A stretch of 64,000 bases of DNA, taken from contig NC_012997.1 in the NCBI RefSeq assembly GCF_000023025.1, forward strand, positions 1,596,764-1,660,763. The letters run 5' to 3'. Made by a program: the position numbers and the translations under genes. The notes beneath the pieces are model-generated. The model ran no database searches and was not told where the DNA came from. It saw only the letters and a program-made list of their open reading frames with translations. The DNA is from Teredinibacter turnerae T7901. GTDB taxonomy: Bacteria; Pseudomonadota; Gammaproteobacteria; Pseudomonadales; Cellvibrionaceae. Of this stretch, positions 25,592 to 34,564 are shown in pieces. Numbering within the stretch: the first letter of the stretch is position 1; every line of letters begins with the position of its first letter.

Positions 25592-25972
25592 ATGACAACG
25601 CGATTCGACACCTGGATGACTGCGCGATGGCGCAGAGAATTGGAAGCGAACTTGTCTAGTTTACCCGATACAGATGCAGCAGAGCTGCGTACGCGGCTCG
25701 CCTCAGCGACTGTTGTCGATAACGACGATATTATGGGCGGCCGGGTCCAGTTTGGATCTTTGGTAACGGTGTTTAGTATTGATGAGGAAGAGGAACAATC
25801 TTTTCAGATTGTGAGTAGCGACGAATCGTTGAGCGGGAGAGGTCTGCTTGATCAACGCAGCCCGCTGGCACAAGCATTATTTGGCGCGCGTGAAGGAGAG
25901 GTCGTTAGGGTGCTGTTACAGAATGGGTCGAATTGCGACTATGAAGTAACTCACATCAATGTACCGGTCTAA
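25592..25972 (+). CDS. GreA/GreB C-terminal-domain protein (Rnk-like)
   Basis: A 126-residue protein whose C-terminal part (about 50-125) matches the FKBP-like domain of Gre factors: GGRVQFGSLVTVFSI, then SPLAQALFGAREGEVVRVLL. The N-terminus is a short helical region, not a full Gre coiled coil with its acidic tip, so transcript-cleavage activity is unlikely; a regulator of the Rnk or TraR kind is possible. It is last in the hemerythrin operon, 7 bases after the previous stop. Confidence 0.85.
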   Translation: MTTRFDTWMTARWRRELEANLSSLPDTDAAELRTRLASATVVDNDDIMGGRVQFGSLVTVFSIDEEEEQSFQIVSSDESLSGRGLLDQRSPLAQALFGAREGEVVRVLLQNGSNCDYEVTHINVPV

Positions 25973-26007
25973 ATGCGCTTGCTGTGCTGTTTCCTGTTGC
26001 GCGTCGT

Positions 26008-26457
26008 TCACTCGAGCAGCCAACGGTATAGCGCCTGAAGTATCTCCCGCTCCAGCGGTATGAGGCAAAAGCAGTCAGCAAACTCCATCCACTCGGTGGC
26101 CTTTCCTATTTTGAAAGGTTGCGGTGTGGTGACTTGTAAAAAATAAATTGGCGCTGGACCACCCGGAACATCTACCCACAGTCTTAGGTGCTTGGTGATT
26201 GCCACAGCATTTTCTGGGATTTGCATCTCGTTGCAGCATTCGTGCACATAAACGCCGGGGTGTATTGATACTTTCGTACTTTCTCGTGGTTGCTCAATCA
26301 ATTCGGCCAGTGCGGGAAGCTGCTTTGGGAAGCATAGCTGATTGGATGTCGTTTTTAGTACTCGTAGGCGCGCGCTGACCGGGTGTATGTGATAAATCAC
26401 AAATCGCATCGCAGCGGTTTTTGGGCGAGAGATGAGGGTGTCTTGAGAGTTAGGCAT
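26008..26457 (-). CDS. uncharacterised protein
   Basis: A 149-residue protein I do not recognise. It looks beta-rich and soluble, with ECCNEM and DCFCLIP as its cysteine pairs. No clear ribosome site precedes the ATG at 26457, and an internal ATG at 26409 is no better. It converges with the hemerythrin operon. Conservation would be needed to confirm it. Confidence 0.65.
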   Translation of the reverse strand: MPNSQDTLISRPKTAAMRFVIYHIHPVSARLRVLKTTSNQLCFPKQLPALAELIEQPRESTKVSIHPGVYVHECCNEMQIPENAVAITKHLRLWVDVPGGPAPIYFLQVTTPQPFKIGKATEWMEFADCFCLIPLEREILQALYRWLLE

Positions 26458-26759
26458 ATGGTATTTTTTATTTCGCTTAGCTTTTTTAAACTACGTCAGT
26501 ATAAAAATAGTCTCAGAATGGCAAGCAATGAACGTTTGGGGCGCTAAACTTGCGTTCCTATGCCAGTTCCCAACCAATACTATTCTTTAGGCGATAATCA
26601 TCCTGGCGGATACAAAAGTATTGCCCTGATTGGTGTGTTTTGCATTAATGCAGAAAATTATATCCATTCATGAAATTTAGTTAGTGTTGCTTTAGACCGA
26701 CGTTTTGAATATGTGTGCTTCTAATTTTTCGACGGCGGAAAGTGAGTTCACTAATTACT
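26458..26759. other. intergenic region, nothing recognised
   Basis: 302 AT-rich bases between two minus-strand genes. The only GG-N10-GC pair, read on the minus strand near 26560-26575, lacks the -24 and -12 context. No repeat or terminator was seen. Confidence 0.4.
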
Positions 26760-27086
26760 CTAGCGAAATCCGGTTTCCCCTAAATCAAGATGTACCATGA
26801 GTATATCTTTGAGTGTTTTGTAACCAATATTCTCATAGGTTTCCATGGCCAACACGGGCCCATTTTCCGGTGGGAACTCCAGTTGTACGCCGTACCGATT
26901 ATCTCGCTGGCCAAGGGTGTAAATATAGGCACACATACCTGCGTTATCCCTGTGGCGTAAAAAGATCGCCTTTGAATCAGTCGCGAAATCCGTGTCCACA
27001 CAAGGCGCTACGCCAGACAGTTCACTGTCCAGCGAGATCAGCAGTTGCTTGATGGTCGGGTCTCTATCCAGCGTAAAAAAATTCAT
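26760..27086 (-). CDS. uncharacterised small protein
   Basis: A 108-residue soluble protein without a family I can name. It opens MNFFTLDRDPTIKQLLISLD and has two cysteines (APCVD, GMCAY). I chose the ATG at 27086; a GTG two codons earlier is possible. It is divergent from the nifX-like gene at 27399 and could share the NifA site at 27229, but it has no convincing sigma-54 core of its own. Confidence 0.65.
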   Translation of the reverse strand: MNFFTLDRDPTIKQLLISLDSELSGVAPCVDTDFATDSKAIFLRHRDNAGMCAYIYTLGQRDNRYGVQLEFPPENGPVLAMETYENIGYKTLKDILMVHLDLGETGFR

Positions 27087-27228
27087 GAGCACAGGAAATA
27101 ACAGACGTCAGTAGGGTGTTGAACTATTTCTCTAGTCCCAATTATGTGAACCGCGCGCTTTATTGGGACGATTCAAATCGGTGTTAAGAGGCGTTTTCAA
27201 ATAGCATGCCCAATAACGCCGTCAAGGT

Positions 27229-27244
27229 TGTCTGCTTTGCTACA
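27229..27244. promoter_or_regulatory. NifA upstream activator site before the second nifX-like gene
   Basis: TGT-N10-ACA within the longer palindrome GGTTGT ... ACAACC (27227-27246). It is 94 bases upstream of the -24 element at 27338. Confidence 0.75.
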
Positions 27245-27337
27245 ACCACACAACATCAACTGCAAGACGAAACATGGGTATTAAAATAAATCGTTAAAAT
27301 TCAATGGAATAGTGCGTTAGGTCGGGTGTTTTTACAA

Positions 27338-27353
27338 TGGATTGTTTTTTGCT
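27338..27353 (+). promoter_or_regulatory. sigma-54 promoter of the second nifX-like gene
   Basis: TGGATT-GTTTT-TTGCT: a good -12 element, a -24 that keeps TGG only, and GG-N10-GC spacing, 46 bases before the ATG. The NifA site at the right distance supports it. Confidence 0.7.
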
Positions 27354-27398
27354 AAACCCCGTCTTTGGCAATAGTAAAAATTCACTACGAGGTGATCT

Positions 27399-27872
27399 AT
27401 GAACGAGAACATTGATTGTGTTGCGGAGCATCTGCCTCAGGGAGCTAATTTGATTGTTGCGTTTGCCTCACTGGAAGGGGATATGGTTGACCAGCATTTT
27501 GGCTCGGCGCAAGGATTTTTTGTTTACGATGTCACTGCCGATGCAGCAACACTCATCGCGAGTAAAAAGTTCGCGCGTGAAGCAAAAGACGGCAATGAGG
27601 ATAAATTGAAGCCAAAGTTACAGTGGTTGGTAGGAAGCGATGTCGTCTACTGCGGTTCTATAGGGGGTTCAGCAACACGTCAACTGGTGAGTTTAGGTAT
27701 AACACCGAAGAAGGTTACAGGTGGACCAGATGTAGATGAATTAATTGAAGAGCTACAGACGCAACTTGATGGCGAGCCGGAATTCTGGTTGGCCAATGTC
27801 ATGAAACAAAAACAAAAACAGACGGCCGGAGCATCGCGTTTTGATGACGCGGACGACGAAGATTGGGGTTAG
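27399..27872 (+). CDS. NifX-like FeMo-co-binding protein
   Basis: A 157-residue relative of NifX: a short leader (1-16), the FeMo-co-binding domain (NLIVAFASLEGDMVDQHFGS at about 17-36, then VYCGSIGGSATRQLVSLGI), and an acidic tail ending DDADDEDWG. Compared with NifX at 31093 it keeps the DQHFGSA turn but has a different C-terminus. It has its own sigma-54 promoter and NifA site and is followed 2 bases later by a small ORF. Likely a carrier of a cofactor precursor. Confidence 0.9.
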   Translation: MNENIDCVAEHLPQGANLIVAFASLEGDMVDQHFGSAQGFFVYDVTADAATLIASKKFAREAKDGNEDKLKPKLQWLVGSDVVYCGSIGGSATRQLVSLGITPKKVTGGPDVDELIEELQTQLDGEPEFWLANVMKQKQKQTAGASRFDDADDEDWG

Positions 27873-27874
27873 AG

Positions 27875-28129
27875 ATGGATGGGTTTAACTACATCACCCA
27901 GCTCGAGGGTGATTTGAAAGCATGCATCACGTTATGTAGTCATGAAAAAAACGCAGGCTATTGGAATATGCGTGTGCAGTTGTTCTATGAGAATCAACCA
28001 GCAGGCGTAGCGAGTTTTAATTTACACGGATACAGCCAGGAAGAGGCGGAGTCCGTAGCAAAAAATTTTAATACCAACGCCTACCTGATGCGTGAAATTG
28101 ATGAGTACCTCTGGGGTGACAGCGATTAA
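27875..28129 (+). CDS. small uncharacterised nif-associated protein
   Basis: An acidic 84-residue soluble protein; C17 and C21 in ACITLCSHE could bind metal. I chose the ATG at 27875, 2 bases after the nifX-like stop; a TTG at 27863 would overlap it. Co-transcription with the nifX-like gene is near certain. No named family. Confidence 0.75.
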   Translation: MDGFNYITQLEGDLKACITLCSHEKNAGYWNMRVQLFYENQPAGVASFNLHGYSQEEAESVAKNFNTNAYLMREIDEYLWGDSD

Positions 28130-28166
28130 CTGAGTGTATCTAACCTAACCTTACGTCGCAGAGCTA

Positions 28167-28182
28167 TGTCGCAATCACGACA
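28167..28182. promoter_or_regulatory. NifA upstream activator site of nifE
   Basis: TGTCG-N6-CGACA, the extended palindromic form, 42 bases before the -24 element. This is closer than the other NifA sites here. Confidence 0.8.
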
Positions 28183-28223
28183 TAATAAAATAATAATTTT
28201 AGTAATATCAATGGCTTGCACGC

Positions 28224-28239
28224 TGGAACGCGGATTGCA
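28224..28239 (+). promoter_or_regulatory. sigma-54 promoter of nifENX
   Basis: TGGAAC-GCGGA-TTGCA: a single -24 mismatch, GG-N10-GC spacing, 47 bases before the nifE ATG. Confidence 0.85.
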
Positions 28240-28285
28240 AATAGCCAGATAACTCAACAGTTTAATGGGCACGGGGTTGCTGTAT

Positions 28286-29701
28286 ATGAAAGCTAACGAA
28301 ATCGCAGAATTACTGGACGAGCCAGCCTGTAGCCACAACAAGAAAGAAAAATCGGGTTGCGCGAAGCCAAAACCCGGCTCTGCTGCGGGTGGATGTGCTT
28401 TTGATGGCGCGCAAATCGCATTGCTGCCAATCGCAGACGTAGCGCATATAGTCCACGGTCCAATCGCTTGTGCCGGCAGCTCCTGGGATAACAGGGGGAC
28501 TCGCTCAAGCGGTCCTGACCTGTACCGTATCGGTATGACCACCGACTTAACCGAGCAGGACGTTGTGATGGGGCGCGGAGAAAAGCGCTTGTTTCACTCA
28601 ATTAAGCAAGCGGTAGAAGACTACAACCCTCCAGCCGTTTTTGTTTACAACACCTGTGTTCCTGCATTGGTCGGTGATGATGTAGATGCAATTTGTAAAG
28701 AGGCTGAGCAGCGGTTCGGTGTGCCAGTAGTTCCCGTTGATGCTGCGGGCTTTTACGGCACTAAAAATCTCGGTAACCGTATTGCTGGCGAGGCGATGTT
28801 GAAATATGTGGTTGGTACACGCGAACCAGATCCTCAGCCAAAACACCCGACGAGACCGGATCTTAAAATACACGACATCAATTTGATCGGCGAGTACAAC
28901 ATCGCCGGCGAATTCTGGCACGTGTTGCCGTTATTTGATGAGCTGGGATTGCGTGTACTATGCACCTTGTCCGGGGACGCACGGTTTCGCGAAGTGCAAA
29001 CCATGCATCGCGCAGAAGCCAACATGATGGTCTGCTCGAAAGCCATGCTAAATGTAGCCCGAAAACTGGAGAATAATTGGGGTACCCCCTGGTTTGAAGG
29101 CAGCTTTTACGGAATTACGGATACTTCTCAGTCGTTACGCGACATCGCACGCTTGATTGGCGACGATGACCTTACCGAGCGCACAGAACAATTGATCGTG
29201 CGCGAAGAGGCGAAAATTCGAGATGCTCTTGCGGCCTGGAGGCCAAGGCTGGCTGGCAAGCGTGTATTGTTGTACACCGGTGGTGTTAAGTCCTGGTCTG
29301 TAATTTCTGCGCTACAGGATTTAGGTATGCAGGTTGTTGCAACCGGCACCAAAAAATCTACCGAAGAAGATAAGGCCCGGATTCGAGAACTGATGGGCGA
29401 CGATGTGAAAATGCTCGACGAAGGCAGCCCAAAAGTCTTGTTACAGACGGTCGCAGACTATAAGGCCGATATATTGATTGCCGGCGGCCGCAACATGTAC
29501 ACCGCGTTGAAAGCGAAGATTCCATTTTTGGATATTAACCAGGAGCGGGAATTCGCTTACGCCGGTTATGACGGTATGGTCGAACTGGTAAGACAACTAT
29601 GCCTGACTCTGGAAAATCCGGTGTGGCAAGCGGTGAGAAAGCCAGCACCATGGGAGTCTTCCGCGCAAACACTGGCAACCCCCCTAACCGTAAACGGGTG
29701 A
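28286..29701 (+). CDS. nifE: FeMo-co scaffold protein NifE
   Basis: NifE with NifN forms the scaffold on which NifB-co becomes FeMo-co. The 471-residue product has the N-terminal cysteine region ([11 protein letters not shown], then GGCAFDG), [10 protein letters not shown] and [11 protein letters not shown] for the scaffold cluster, and [13 protein letters not shown] later. I chose the ATG at 28286 ([10 protein letters not shown]) as in relatives; an ATG at 28265 lacks a ribosome site. nifN follows after 3 bases. Confidence 0.98.
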   Translation: MKANEIAELLDEPACSHNKKEKSGCAKPKPGSAAGGCAFDGAQIALLPIADVAHIVHGPIACAGSSWDNRGTRSSGPDLYRIGMTTDLTEQDVVMGRGEKRLFHSIKQAVEDYNPPAVFVYNTCVPALVGDDVDAICKEAEQRFGVPVVPVDAAGFYGTKNLGNRIAGEAMLKYVVGTREPDPQPKHPTRPDLKIHDINLIGEYNIAGEFWHVLPLFDELGLRVLCTLSGDARFREVQTMHRAEANMMVCSKAMLNVARKLENNWGTPWFEGSFYGITDTSQSLRDIARLIGDDDLTERTEQLIVREEAKIRDALAAWRPRLAGKRVLLYTGGVKSWSVISALQDLGMQVVATGTKKSTEEDKARIRELMGDDVKMLDEGSPKVLLQTVADYKADILIAGGRNMYTALKAKIPFLDINQEREFAYAGYDGMVELVRQLCLTLENPVWQAVRKPAPWESSAQTLATPLTVNG

Positions 29702-29704
29702 TCC

Positions 29705-31090
29705 ATGGCCGATTTGACTAAGCGAAAAAAAGCCCTATCAGTCAGTCCGTTAAAAACCAGTCAGACCGTTGGCGGTGCCTTGGCTTTTCTAGGGCTTAAT
29801 AAGGCAATGCCGTTGATGCACGGCTCCCAGGGTTGCACCGCCTTTGCAAAGGTGTTTTTCGTACGACATTTCCGCGAACCGATTCCTTTGCAAACGACAG
29901 CGATGGATCAGGTGAGCTCGGTGATGGGCGCAGACGATAATATCGTCGAGGCGCTGAAAACAATCGCAGAGAAGAATTCGCCCGATGTGATCGGCTTGGT
30001 GACGACGGGTCTGGCAGAGACGCAGGGCTGTGATATTCAGCGTGCGACCGGCGAGTTTCGTCGTCGGTATCCACAATTTGCCGATGTGGCCGTAGTACCT
30101 GTGAACACACCTGACTTTTCAGGAAGCTTTGAAAGTGGCTTTTCACTGGCAGTAAAAGCGATTATCGAAAACCTCGTTCCAGAAGATAAATCACGCGTGG
30201 GTTTGCGCAAAAAACAGGTTAACGTGTTGTGCGGTGGCAATTTAACGCCGGGCGACCTTGAGTACGTGGTTGACTCGATTGAAAGTTTCGGCTTGCGTCC
30301 GCTGATGATTCCCGACCTGTCCGCATCTCTCGATGGGCATCTGGAAAAAAGCGAATTCAGCTCTCTCACCACTGGTGGAACCACAATTAACGAGTTCAAG
30401 ATAGCAGGGGAATCGGCTGCGACGCTGGTGGTTGGGAAAAGCCTGAGTGCGGCGGCAGATGCCTTGAAGGCTCGAACAGATGTGCCGGATTTTCGCTTTG
30501 GCCACCTTATGGGGCTCGAAGTTGTCGACGAATGGCTTATGACTCTTGCAAACATCAGTGATGGCGAGGTTCCGGTTAAGTGGCAACGTCATCGTGCACA
30601 ATTGCAAGATGCGATGTTGGATACGCATTTTATGATTGGCGACTCAAAGGTCGCTATTGCCTCAGACCCGGATTTGTTGCTGGGCTTTAGCGAACTGATG
30701 GCGTCAATGGGCGCCAGCACAGTGGCGGCAGTTGTTCCTGCGAAAATGGCGTCCAAAAATAGCGCTCTGAACGATAGCGCTATCGCAGAAATTAAAATCG
30801 GCGACCTTGAAGACGCAGAGCTTATGGCTGAGAAAAACGGCGCTCAAATATTTTTTGGGAATAGCCATGCGGTCGAGAGCGCAAAACGACTTGGTATACC
30901 GATTTTGAGAATCGGTTTCCCACAATATGATCTTATCGGCGGTTTTCAGCGGTGTTGGTTCGGCTACAGAGGAACACAGCAAACCCTGTTTGATGTGGCG
31001 AATCTTTTGGTTGAACATCACCACGGCATGCAGCCGTATCATTCGGTACTAGCGCAAAAGATCGACGAAGAAATTGATGCGAGGCACTAA
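29705..31090 (+). CDS. nifN: FeMo-co scaffold protein NifN
   Basis: The beta-like partner of NifE, 461 residues. It keeps [20 protein letters not shown] with the cluster cysteine, [14 protein letters not shown], and the NifK-like core, but lacks NifK's other P-cluster cysteines, as is normal. It starts 3 bases after nifE and ends 2 bases before nifX, so the three genes are one unit. Confidence 0.98.
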   Translation: MADLTKRKKALSVSPLKTSQTVGGALAFLGLNKAMPLMHGSQGCTAFAKVFFVRHFREPIPLQTTAMDQVSSVMGADDNIVEALKTIAEKNSPDVIGLVTTGLAETQGCDIQRATGEFRRRYPQFADVAVVPVNTPDFSGSFESGFSLAVKAIIENLVPEDKSRVGLRKKQVNVLCGGNLTPGDLEYVVDSIESFGLRPLMIPDLSASLDGHLEKSEFSSLTTGGTTINEFKIAGESAATLVVGKSLSAAADALKARTDVPDFRFGHLMGLEVVDEWLMTLANISDGEVPVKWQRHRAQLQDAMLDTHFMIGDSKVAIASDPDLLLGFSELMASMGASTVAAVVPAKMASKNSALNDSAIAEIKIGDLEDAELMAEKNGAQIFFGNSHAVESAKRLGIPILRIGFPQYDLIGGFQRCWFGYRGTQQTLFDVANLLVEHHHGMQPYHSVLAQKIDEEIDARH

Positions 31091-31092
31091 CG

Positions 31093-31560
31093 GTGACGCA
31101 ATTAACGCGACGATTTAGCGTTGTTGGCAGCCGTGACGAAGCAATAGGTTTAAAAATCGCCTTTGCTACTGACGACGGTGAATTCGTGAACCAACACTTT
31201 GGTTCTTCGCGTTCGTTTGTGATTTACAACATAACGCCGGACGGTTCGCATATCGAAAGTATCGCTGAATTTGGCGGGATCGAAGATAACCAAGTTGACG
31301 ATAAGTTGATAGCAAAATTAGAGTTTCTGCAGGATTGCATTGCAGTCTATTGTCGTGCCTGCGGCGCTTCGGCCATCCGTCAGCTATTGGAGTCGCAGGT
31401 TCAACCGTTGAAAGTGGTTGAAGACACGCCGATAAAAGCGTTGATCAAAGCGTTTCAACGGGAGTTGCAAGAAGGGCCCAGCAGCTGGTTGGCGCGAGCG
31501 ATAAACAGACAAAAATCCATGGGCGATTGTAGCTCCATGGAAGGACATCAGGACACATAA
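31093..31560 (+). CDS. nifX: NifX, cofactor-precursor carrier
   Basis: NifX holds NifB-co and the VK cluster for exchange with NifEN. The 155-residue protein has a short leader, then LKIAFATDDGEFVNQHFGSS (about 20-39) and YCRACGASAIRQLLES. The start is a GTG 2 bases after nifN. Its position directly after nifN identifies it as NifX proper among the related proteins here. Confidence 0.96.
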   Translation: MTQLTRRFSVVGSRDEAIGLKIAFATDDGEFVNQHFGSSRSFVIYNITPDGSHIESIAEFGGIEDNQVDDKLIAKLEFLQDCIAVYCRACGASAIRQLLESQVQPLKVVEDTPIKALIKAFQRELQEGPSSWLARAINRQKSMGDCSSMEGHQDT

Positions 31561-31577
31561 ACGTTAAAGGTGATTTT

Positions 31578-32048
31578 ATGAGCGAAGAAGCCGTACTCGA
31601 AGAAGGATCTGCCGTTTTAGAGCATCCATTTCTCAAGCAAATGATTGTCCAGCTTCGCGCTGTTGACAGTTATGGGACCTACGATACCTGGAGCGACGCC
31701 AAGGTATTGGACCCAATGATTCTGACTAAAGCACGCCGCCGCGAAATTCCGGTTGTTGGCGACCCTGACGAAACAACCATATCTCGCGTTAAAGCGTTTT
31801 ACAACGGGCTTGCGCAGATGATCGAAAAAGAAACGGGCATTATGGCGGTACCGGTTATCAACTTGACTCATGAAGGCTTTGGGCGCGCGATGATCGTTGT
31901 CGGCAAACTGGTGGCGCTCGATAAAACGTTGCGTGACGTACATCGCTTCGGTTTTGAAACACCAGAGAAGCTGATCGAAGACGCAGAAAAGCTAATATCT
32001 AAAGCTGTAGAACTAGTAACACAATTTAAAGAAGTTGCAAAACTGTAA
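31578..32048 (+). CDS. NifX-associated nitrogen fixation protein (DUF269)
   Basis: A 156-residue member of the family that always follows nifX. It has HPFLKQMIVQLRAVDSYGTY near the start, DPMILTKARRREIPV, and a helical C-terminus. AAGGTG lies before the ATG. Role unknown, but association with nifX points to FeMo-co assembly. Confidence 0.95.
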   Translation: MSEEAVLEEGSAVLEHPFLKQMIVQLRAVDSYGTYDTWSDAKVLDPMILTKARRREIPVVGDPDETTISRVKAFYNGLAQMIEKETGIMAVPVINLTHEGFGRAMIVVGKLVALDKTLRDVHRFGFETPEKLIEDAEKLISKAVELVTQFKEVAKL

Positions 32049-32081
32049 ATTGAAAAACGGTTTTTGCTAGGAGGAATAAAC

Positions 32082-32288
32082 GTGAACGAAGACGAGTTGA
32101 AAGCCCTCAATAAAGATGTGAAAAAGAAAAAACGTATCGCAACCGATTGGGCGTCTCAAATTCACGATGTGGTGGAAGATACGTTGTGGACGGATTACAA
32201 CCGTTTAACCGAGCTTGCACAGAGTACTATCGCGGCCTGCGAAGACTGGAAAGCTGCGCAAGCAAAACTTGATGAGGCTAGCGCCTGA
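32082..32288 (+). CDS. CCE_0567-type small metalloprotein (DUF683)
   Basis: A 68-residue helical-hairpin protein, LKALNKDVKKKKRIATDWAS at the start and LPxxY-like LWTDYNRLTELAQST in the middle, matching the nif-associated DUF683/CCE_0567 family. The GTG at 32082 has a perfect AGGAGG 7 bases upstream. It lies between the DUF269 gene and the ferredoxin, as in other nifENX operons. Confidence 0.92.
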   Translation: MNEDELKALNKDVKKKKRIATDWASQIHDVVEDTLWTDYNRLTELAQSTIAACEDWKAAQAKLDEASA

Positions 32289-32320
32289 CTACAATCGCCG
32301 TGTCGGCGGAGGTAAAAACT

Positions 32321-32626
32321 ATGTCTGATGAAGTGATGATTAGTCGCACCCGTGGCGGCGAGGAATGGACGCCGGAGTTCGTTACCGCTTTAAATGCATC
32401 GACCTGCATAGGTTGTGGCCGTTGCTACAAGGTGTGCCCGCGCGACGTATTTGAGCTGGTGGACCGGGCCGATCTCGTCGAAGATATGGATGACGACGAA
32501 GATTATGATGACGATGATGAAATGAAGGTCATGGCTATTAAAAACGAAATGGACTGTATTGGCTGTAAGTCGTGCTCCAGAGTCTGTCCGAAAAACTGCC
32601 ATACACATGAGCCAATGGCGGCTTAG
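32321..32626 (+). CDS. nif-specific 2[4Fe-4S] ferredoxin (ferredoxin III type)
   Basis: A 101-residue ferredoxin with CIGCGRCYKVCP and CIGCKSCSRVCP, each followed by proline, binding two [4Fe-4S] clusters. The two motifs are separated by a very acidic insert (EDMDDDEDYDDDDEM). The ATG at 32321 has GGAGG upstream; an earlier GTG at 32300 is less likely. It may supply electrons for cofactor assembly or to nitrogenase. It ends the nifENX run. Confidence 0.95.
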   Translation: MSDEVMISRTRGGEEWTPEFVTALNASTCIGCGRCYKVCPRDVFELVDRADLVEDMDDDEDYDDDDEMKVMAIKNEMDCIGCKSCSRVCPKNCHTHEPMAA

Positions 32627-32672
32627 CTTAGATTGAGTCCATAGAATAGTCCGTGGACCAGTGTGAGCCAGA

Positions 32673-32760
32673 CTGAATCGTCAGCGGCAGGCGAGATAAG
32701 GGACCGAAATATTGGTTCAGATATTTTGGCAATTCTTTCTGCCGAGCCTCGACGATTCAG
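32673..32760. other. long-range inverted repeat between ferredoxin and FeSII genes
   Basis: CTGAATCGTC (32673-32682) and GACGATTCAG (32751-32760) are a perfect 10-base inverted repeat enclosing 68 bases that include smaller pairs (ACCGAAATATTGGT type). No T-run follows. It may be an mRNA processing or terminator structure ending nifENX-fdx before fesII. Confidence 0.5.
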
Positions 32761-32804
32761 CTATCGATTTTAATTACTATTGAAACCAGACTTGGGGTAC
32801 AGCT

Positions 32805-33125
32805 ATGCCTAAACCAGACCATCATATTTTTATCTGTATGCAAAAGCGCCCGCCGGGCCATCCCCGGGGGAGCTGTGGGGAACGCGGTTCGGAAGCAGTA
32901 TTTAACGCATTTTCTCAACAGCTTATTCAGCGCAACTTACAAAATGTCGCGCTGACACAGACAGGCTGCTTGGGGCCATGTCAAGCCGGGGCCAATGTTT
33001 TGGTTTATCCGAGCGGCGTTATGTATGGCTGGGTCGAACCGGATGATGTGCCAAAAATCATCGAGCAGCATATTCTTGGTGGTGAAGTGTATGCAGATAA
33101 AGTCGCACCAGCTGAACTCTGGTAA
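32805..33125 (+). CDS. fesII: Shethna FeSII protein, [2Fe-2S] ferredoxin
   Basis: A 106-residue thioredoxin-like [2Fe-2S] ferredoxin with ligands C11, C24, C55 and C59 ([18 protein letters not shown], then [10 protein letters not shown]). In Azotobacter the FeSII protein binds oxidised nitrogenase and locks it in an inactive but O2-protected state. It sits downstream of nifENX-fdx as it does there. No sigma-54 core was found directly upstream; it may be read from the nifE promoter or an unrecognised one. Confidence 0.94.
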   Translation: MPKPDHHIFICMQKRPPGHPRGSCGERGSEAVFNAFSQQLIQRNLQNVALTQTGCLGPCQAGANVLVYPSGVMYGWVEPDDVPKIIEQHILGGEVYADKVAPAELW

Positions 33126-33156
33126 TGCGCACTAAATAATCCACAGGTTAACTATA

Positions 33157-33666
33157 ATGAACACGTCAGCAAGTGTTTTGGCTTTTCGGGACGAGCGAGC
33201 TTTTTTTTCACCCAGTACCCCAGCGCAACTTCAATTAGTCTTGGATCAAGCGTTGGCGTCGGGGGATTTTCCACAGCGCGAAGCGACTTTATTGAAGGCG
33301 CGCCTCGCCTGGCCGGATGAGCCGGACACACATATTGCGCTCTACAAATTTTATTTTGTCGCCGCCGAGTACAACAAGGCAGAAGCTGCTGTGTGGGGTG
33401 CGATGCGACAAGCTGCCAAGTTGGCGGGTTTTGACCGAAATTATCGTCGGTTGAATAATGACTCTGCAGCATGGCATAAAAAGGCGGGAGCTGAACGGCT
33501 TTACCTTTTTAGCTTGAAAGCGCTGGGCGTTTGTCGTTTGCGCCGAGGAAGAGTGCTTGCGGCGTATTCAGTATTGAAAAAACTTTTGGAACTGGATACG
33601 AGTGATGAAATCGGCGGCTACGCCTATTTCACTATCGCGTCTTCCTTTTTTGATGAGGATGATTAG
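33157..33666 (+). CDS. TPR-like protein
   Basis: A 169-residue helical-repeat protein. It resembles the product of 40062-40595 in its C-terminal half: AERLYLFSLKALGVCRLRRG here, with the same YFFALKAAGYLHLRM pattern there. TPR-type repeats bind proteins. It overlaps the next gene by one base. A partner in nitrogenase assembly is plausible but not shown. Confidence 0.82.
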   Translation: MNTSASVLAFRDERAFFSPSTPAQLQLVLDQALASGDFPQREATLLKARLAWPDEPDTHIALYKFYFVAAEYNKAEAAVWGAMRQAAKLAGFDRNYRRLNNDSAAWHKKAGAERLYLFSLKALGVCRLRRGRVLAAYSVLKKLLELDTSDEIGGYAYFTIASSFFDEDD

Positions 33667-34031
33667 TGTCTGATCTTATTACCGAGCGGCTGCAGCGAGA
33701 TTGGCCTGTCGTGTGTGAAATTTGGCAAGCGCTACGTGGTGCTCTAGACGCTGTAGGCTTGCAAGACAAGCTTCCTGCAGAGCCAGCGGCTTTTACTCGC
33801 ACGGAGCTAAAAAAAGATCCGTTCGATAGTTCCGAGTCGCTATCAGGTGAATGGCTTGTTAACGGTCAGTTGATTGGCAGTGTTATCGTGCACGAGAACG
33901 GTCAGGCATACGCAGAATATGATGTGGTTCAGCCGCATCCCAGTAAACCGCAATGGTTTATAGAAGCAACTACGGCTTGGGGTAAGTCCGGAGCGCTGGC
34001 AAGCGAGTTGCGTTTGTTACCTGCTCTCTGA
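33666..34031 (+). CDS. uncharacterised protein after the TPR gene
   Basis: A 121-residue soluble protein with a helical N-terminus and a beta-rich C-terminal half (LSGEWLVNGQLIGSVIVHEN, then AYAEYDVVQPHPSKPQWFIE). The GTG start overlaps the TPR stop (TAGTG). No cysteine and no family I can name. Coupled with the TPR protein. Confidence 0.78.
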   Translation: MSDLITERLQRDWPVVCEIWQALRGALDAVGLQDKLPAEPAAFTRTELKKDPFDSSESLSGEWLVNGQLIGSVIVHENGQAYAEYDVVQPHPSKPQWFIEATTAWGKSGALASELRLLPAL

Positions 34032-34564
34032 ATACTTCTCTCGACCCGAATTGGAATTTTCGGGTCATTCCTGTCTTCTTCAAATTGTCTTTTAACTAGC
34101 TTTGCGATTTAGTTAAGTGGTTCTGTTAGGACAAAAAAACCGCTGGCTGTTCGGTGACGGTATTGCCTCGAGCTTGTCGTTGTTTCGGATGACCAAGCTA
34201 CTGGGCTGACACACTATTTCTTTTTTACTGTTCCTCACAAAATCACCATGGCAGTGTTCGTGTGCGCTGGTGGAAAAAACCAGTTGTAAGTTACAAAACC
34301 CGTTTACGGTGTATTTGAGATTTTGAGTGCTATATGACACTTGTGGCGGTTTTTAGCTGCAAAGACGCAATTCGTGCCAGCTCTAGGGTGAAAACCTGCT
34401 TGATAGAACTGAGGTACGTAAAGTTGGCGACACGACTTCGCATTTCAGGTGTGCAGCTACTAACGGGTATGTTGCCCGCGACCTACTCGACCGTTCGGAA
34501 AGCCACAACAATATGTCTTAAAGTGCACATAGTGTTGTGGCTTTATGCGCTCGCCGTCAGCTTT
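34032..34564. other. 533-base intergenic region with one strong hairpin
   Basis: The gap between converging genes holds no protein I can support; short open frames on both strands lack ribosome sites and family features. Its only clear structure is the hairpin at 34499-34544. No repeat or sigma-54 core was found. Confidence 0.5.
34499..34544. terminator. 18-base-stem hairpin, probable bidirectional terminator
   Basis: AAAGCCACAACA (34499-34510) pairs with TGTTGTGGCTTT (34533-34544); after one mismatch, TATGT (34512-34516) pairs with ACATA (34527-34531), leaving a 10-base loop. A on one side and T on the other give a short U-run in both directions. It is 20 bases from the end of the minus-strand gene at 34565, so it is most likely that gene's terminator. 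Confidence 0.65.

Noticed and set aside
26545-26575. minus-strand sigma-54 promoter before the 26008-26457 gene
   Set aside because: GG-N10-GC spacing is met, but -12 is TGGCA and -24 is TGGTTG, and no NifA site is near.
32728-32745. sigma-54 promoter TGGCAATTCTTTCTGCC before fesII
   Set aside because: GG and GC are 11 bases apart, one too many, and no NifA site lies upstream.
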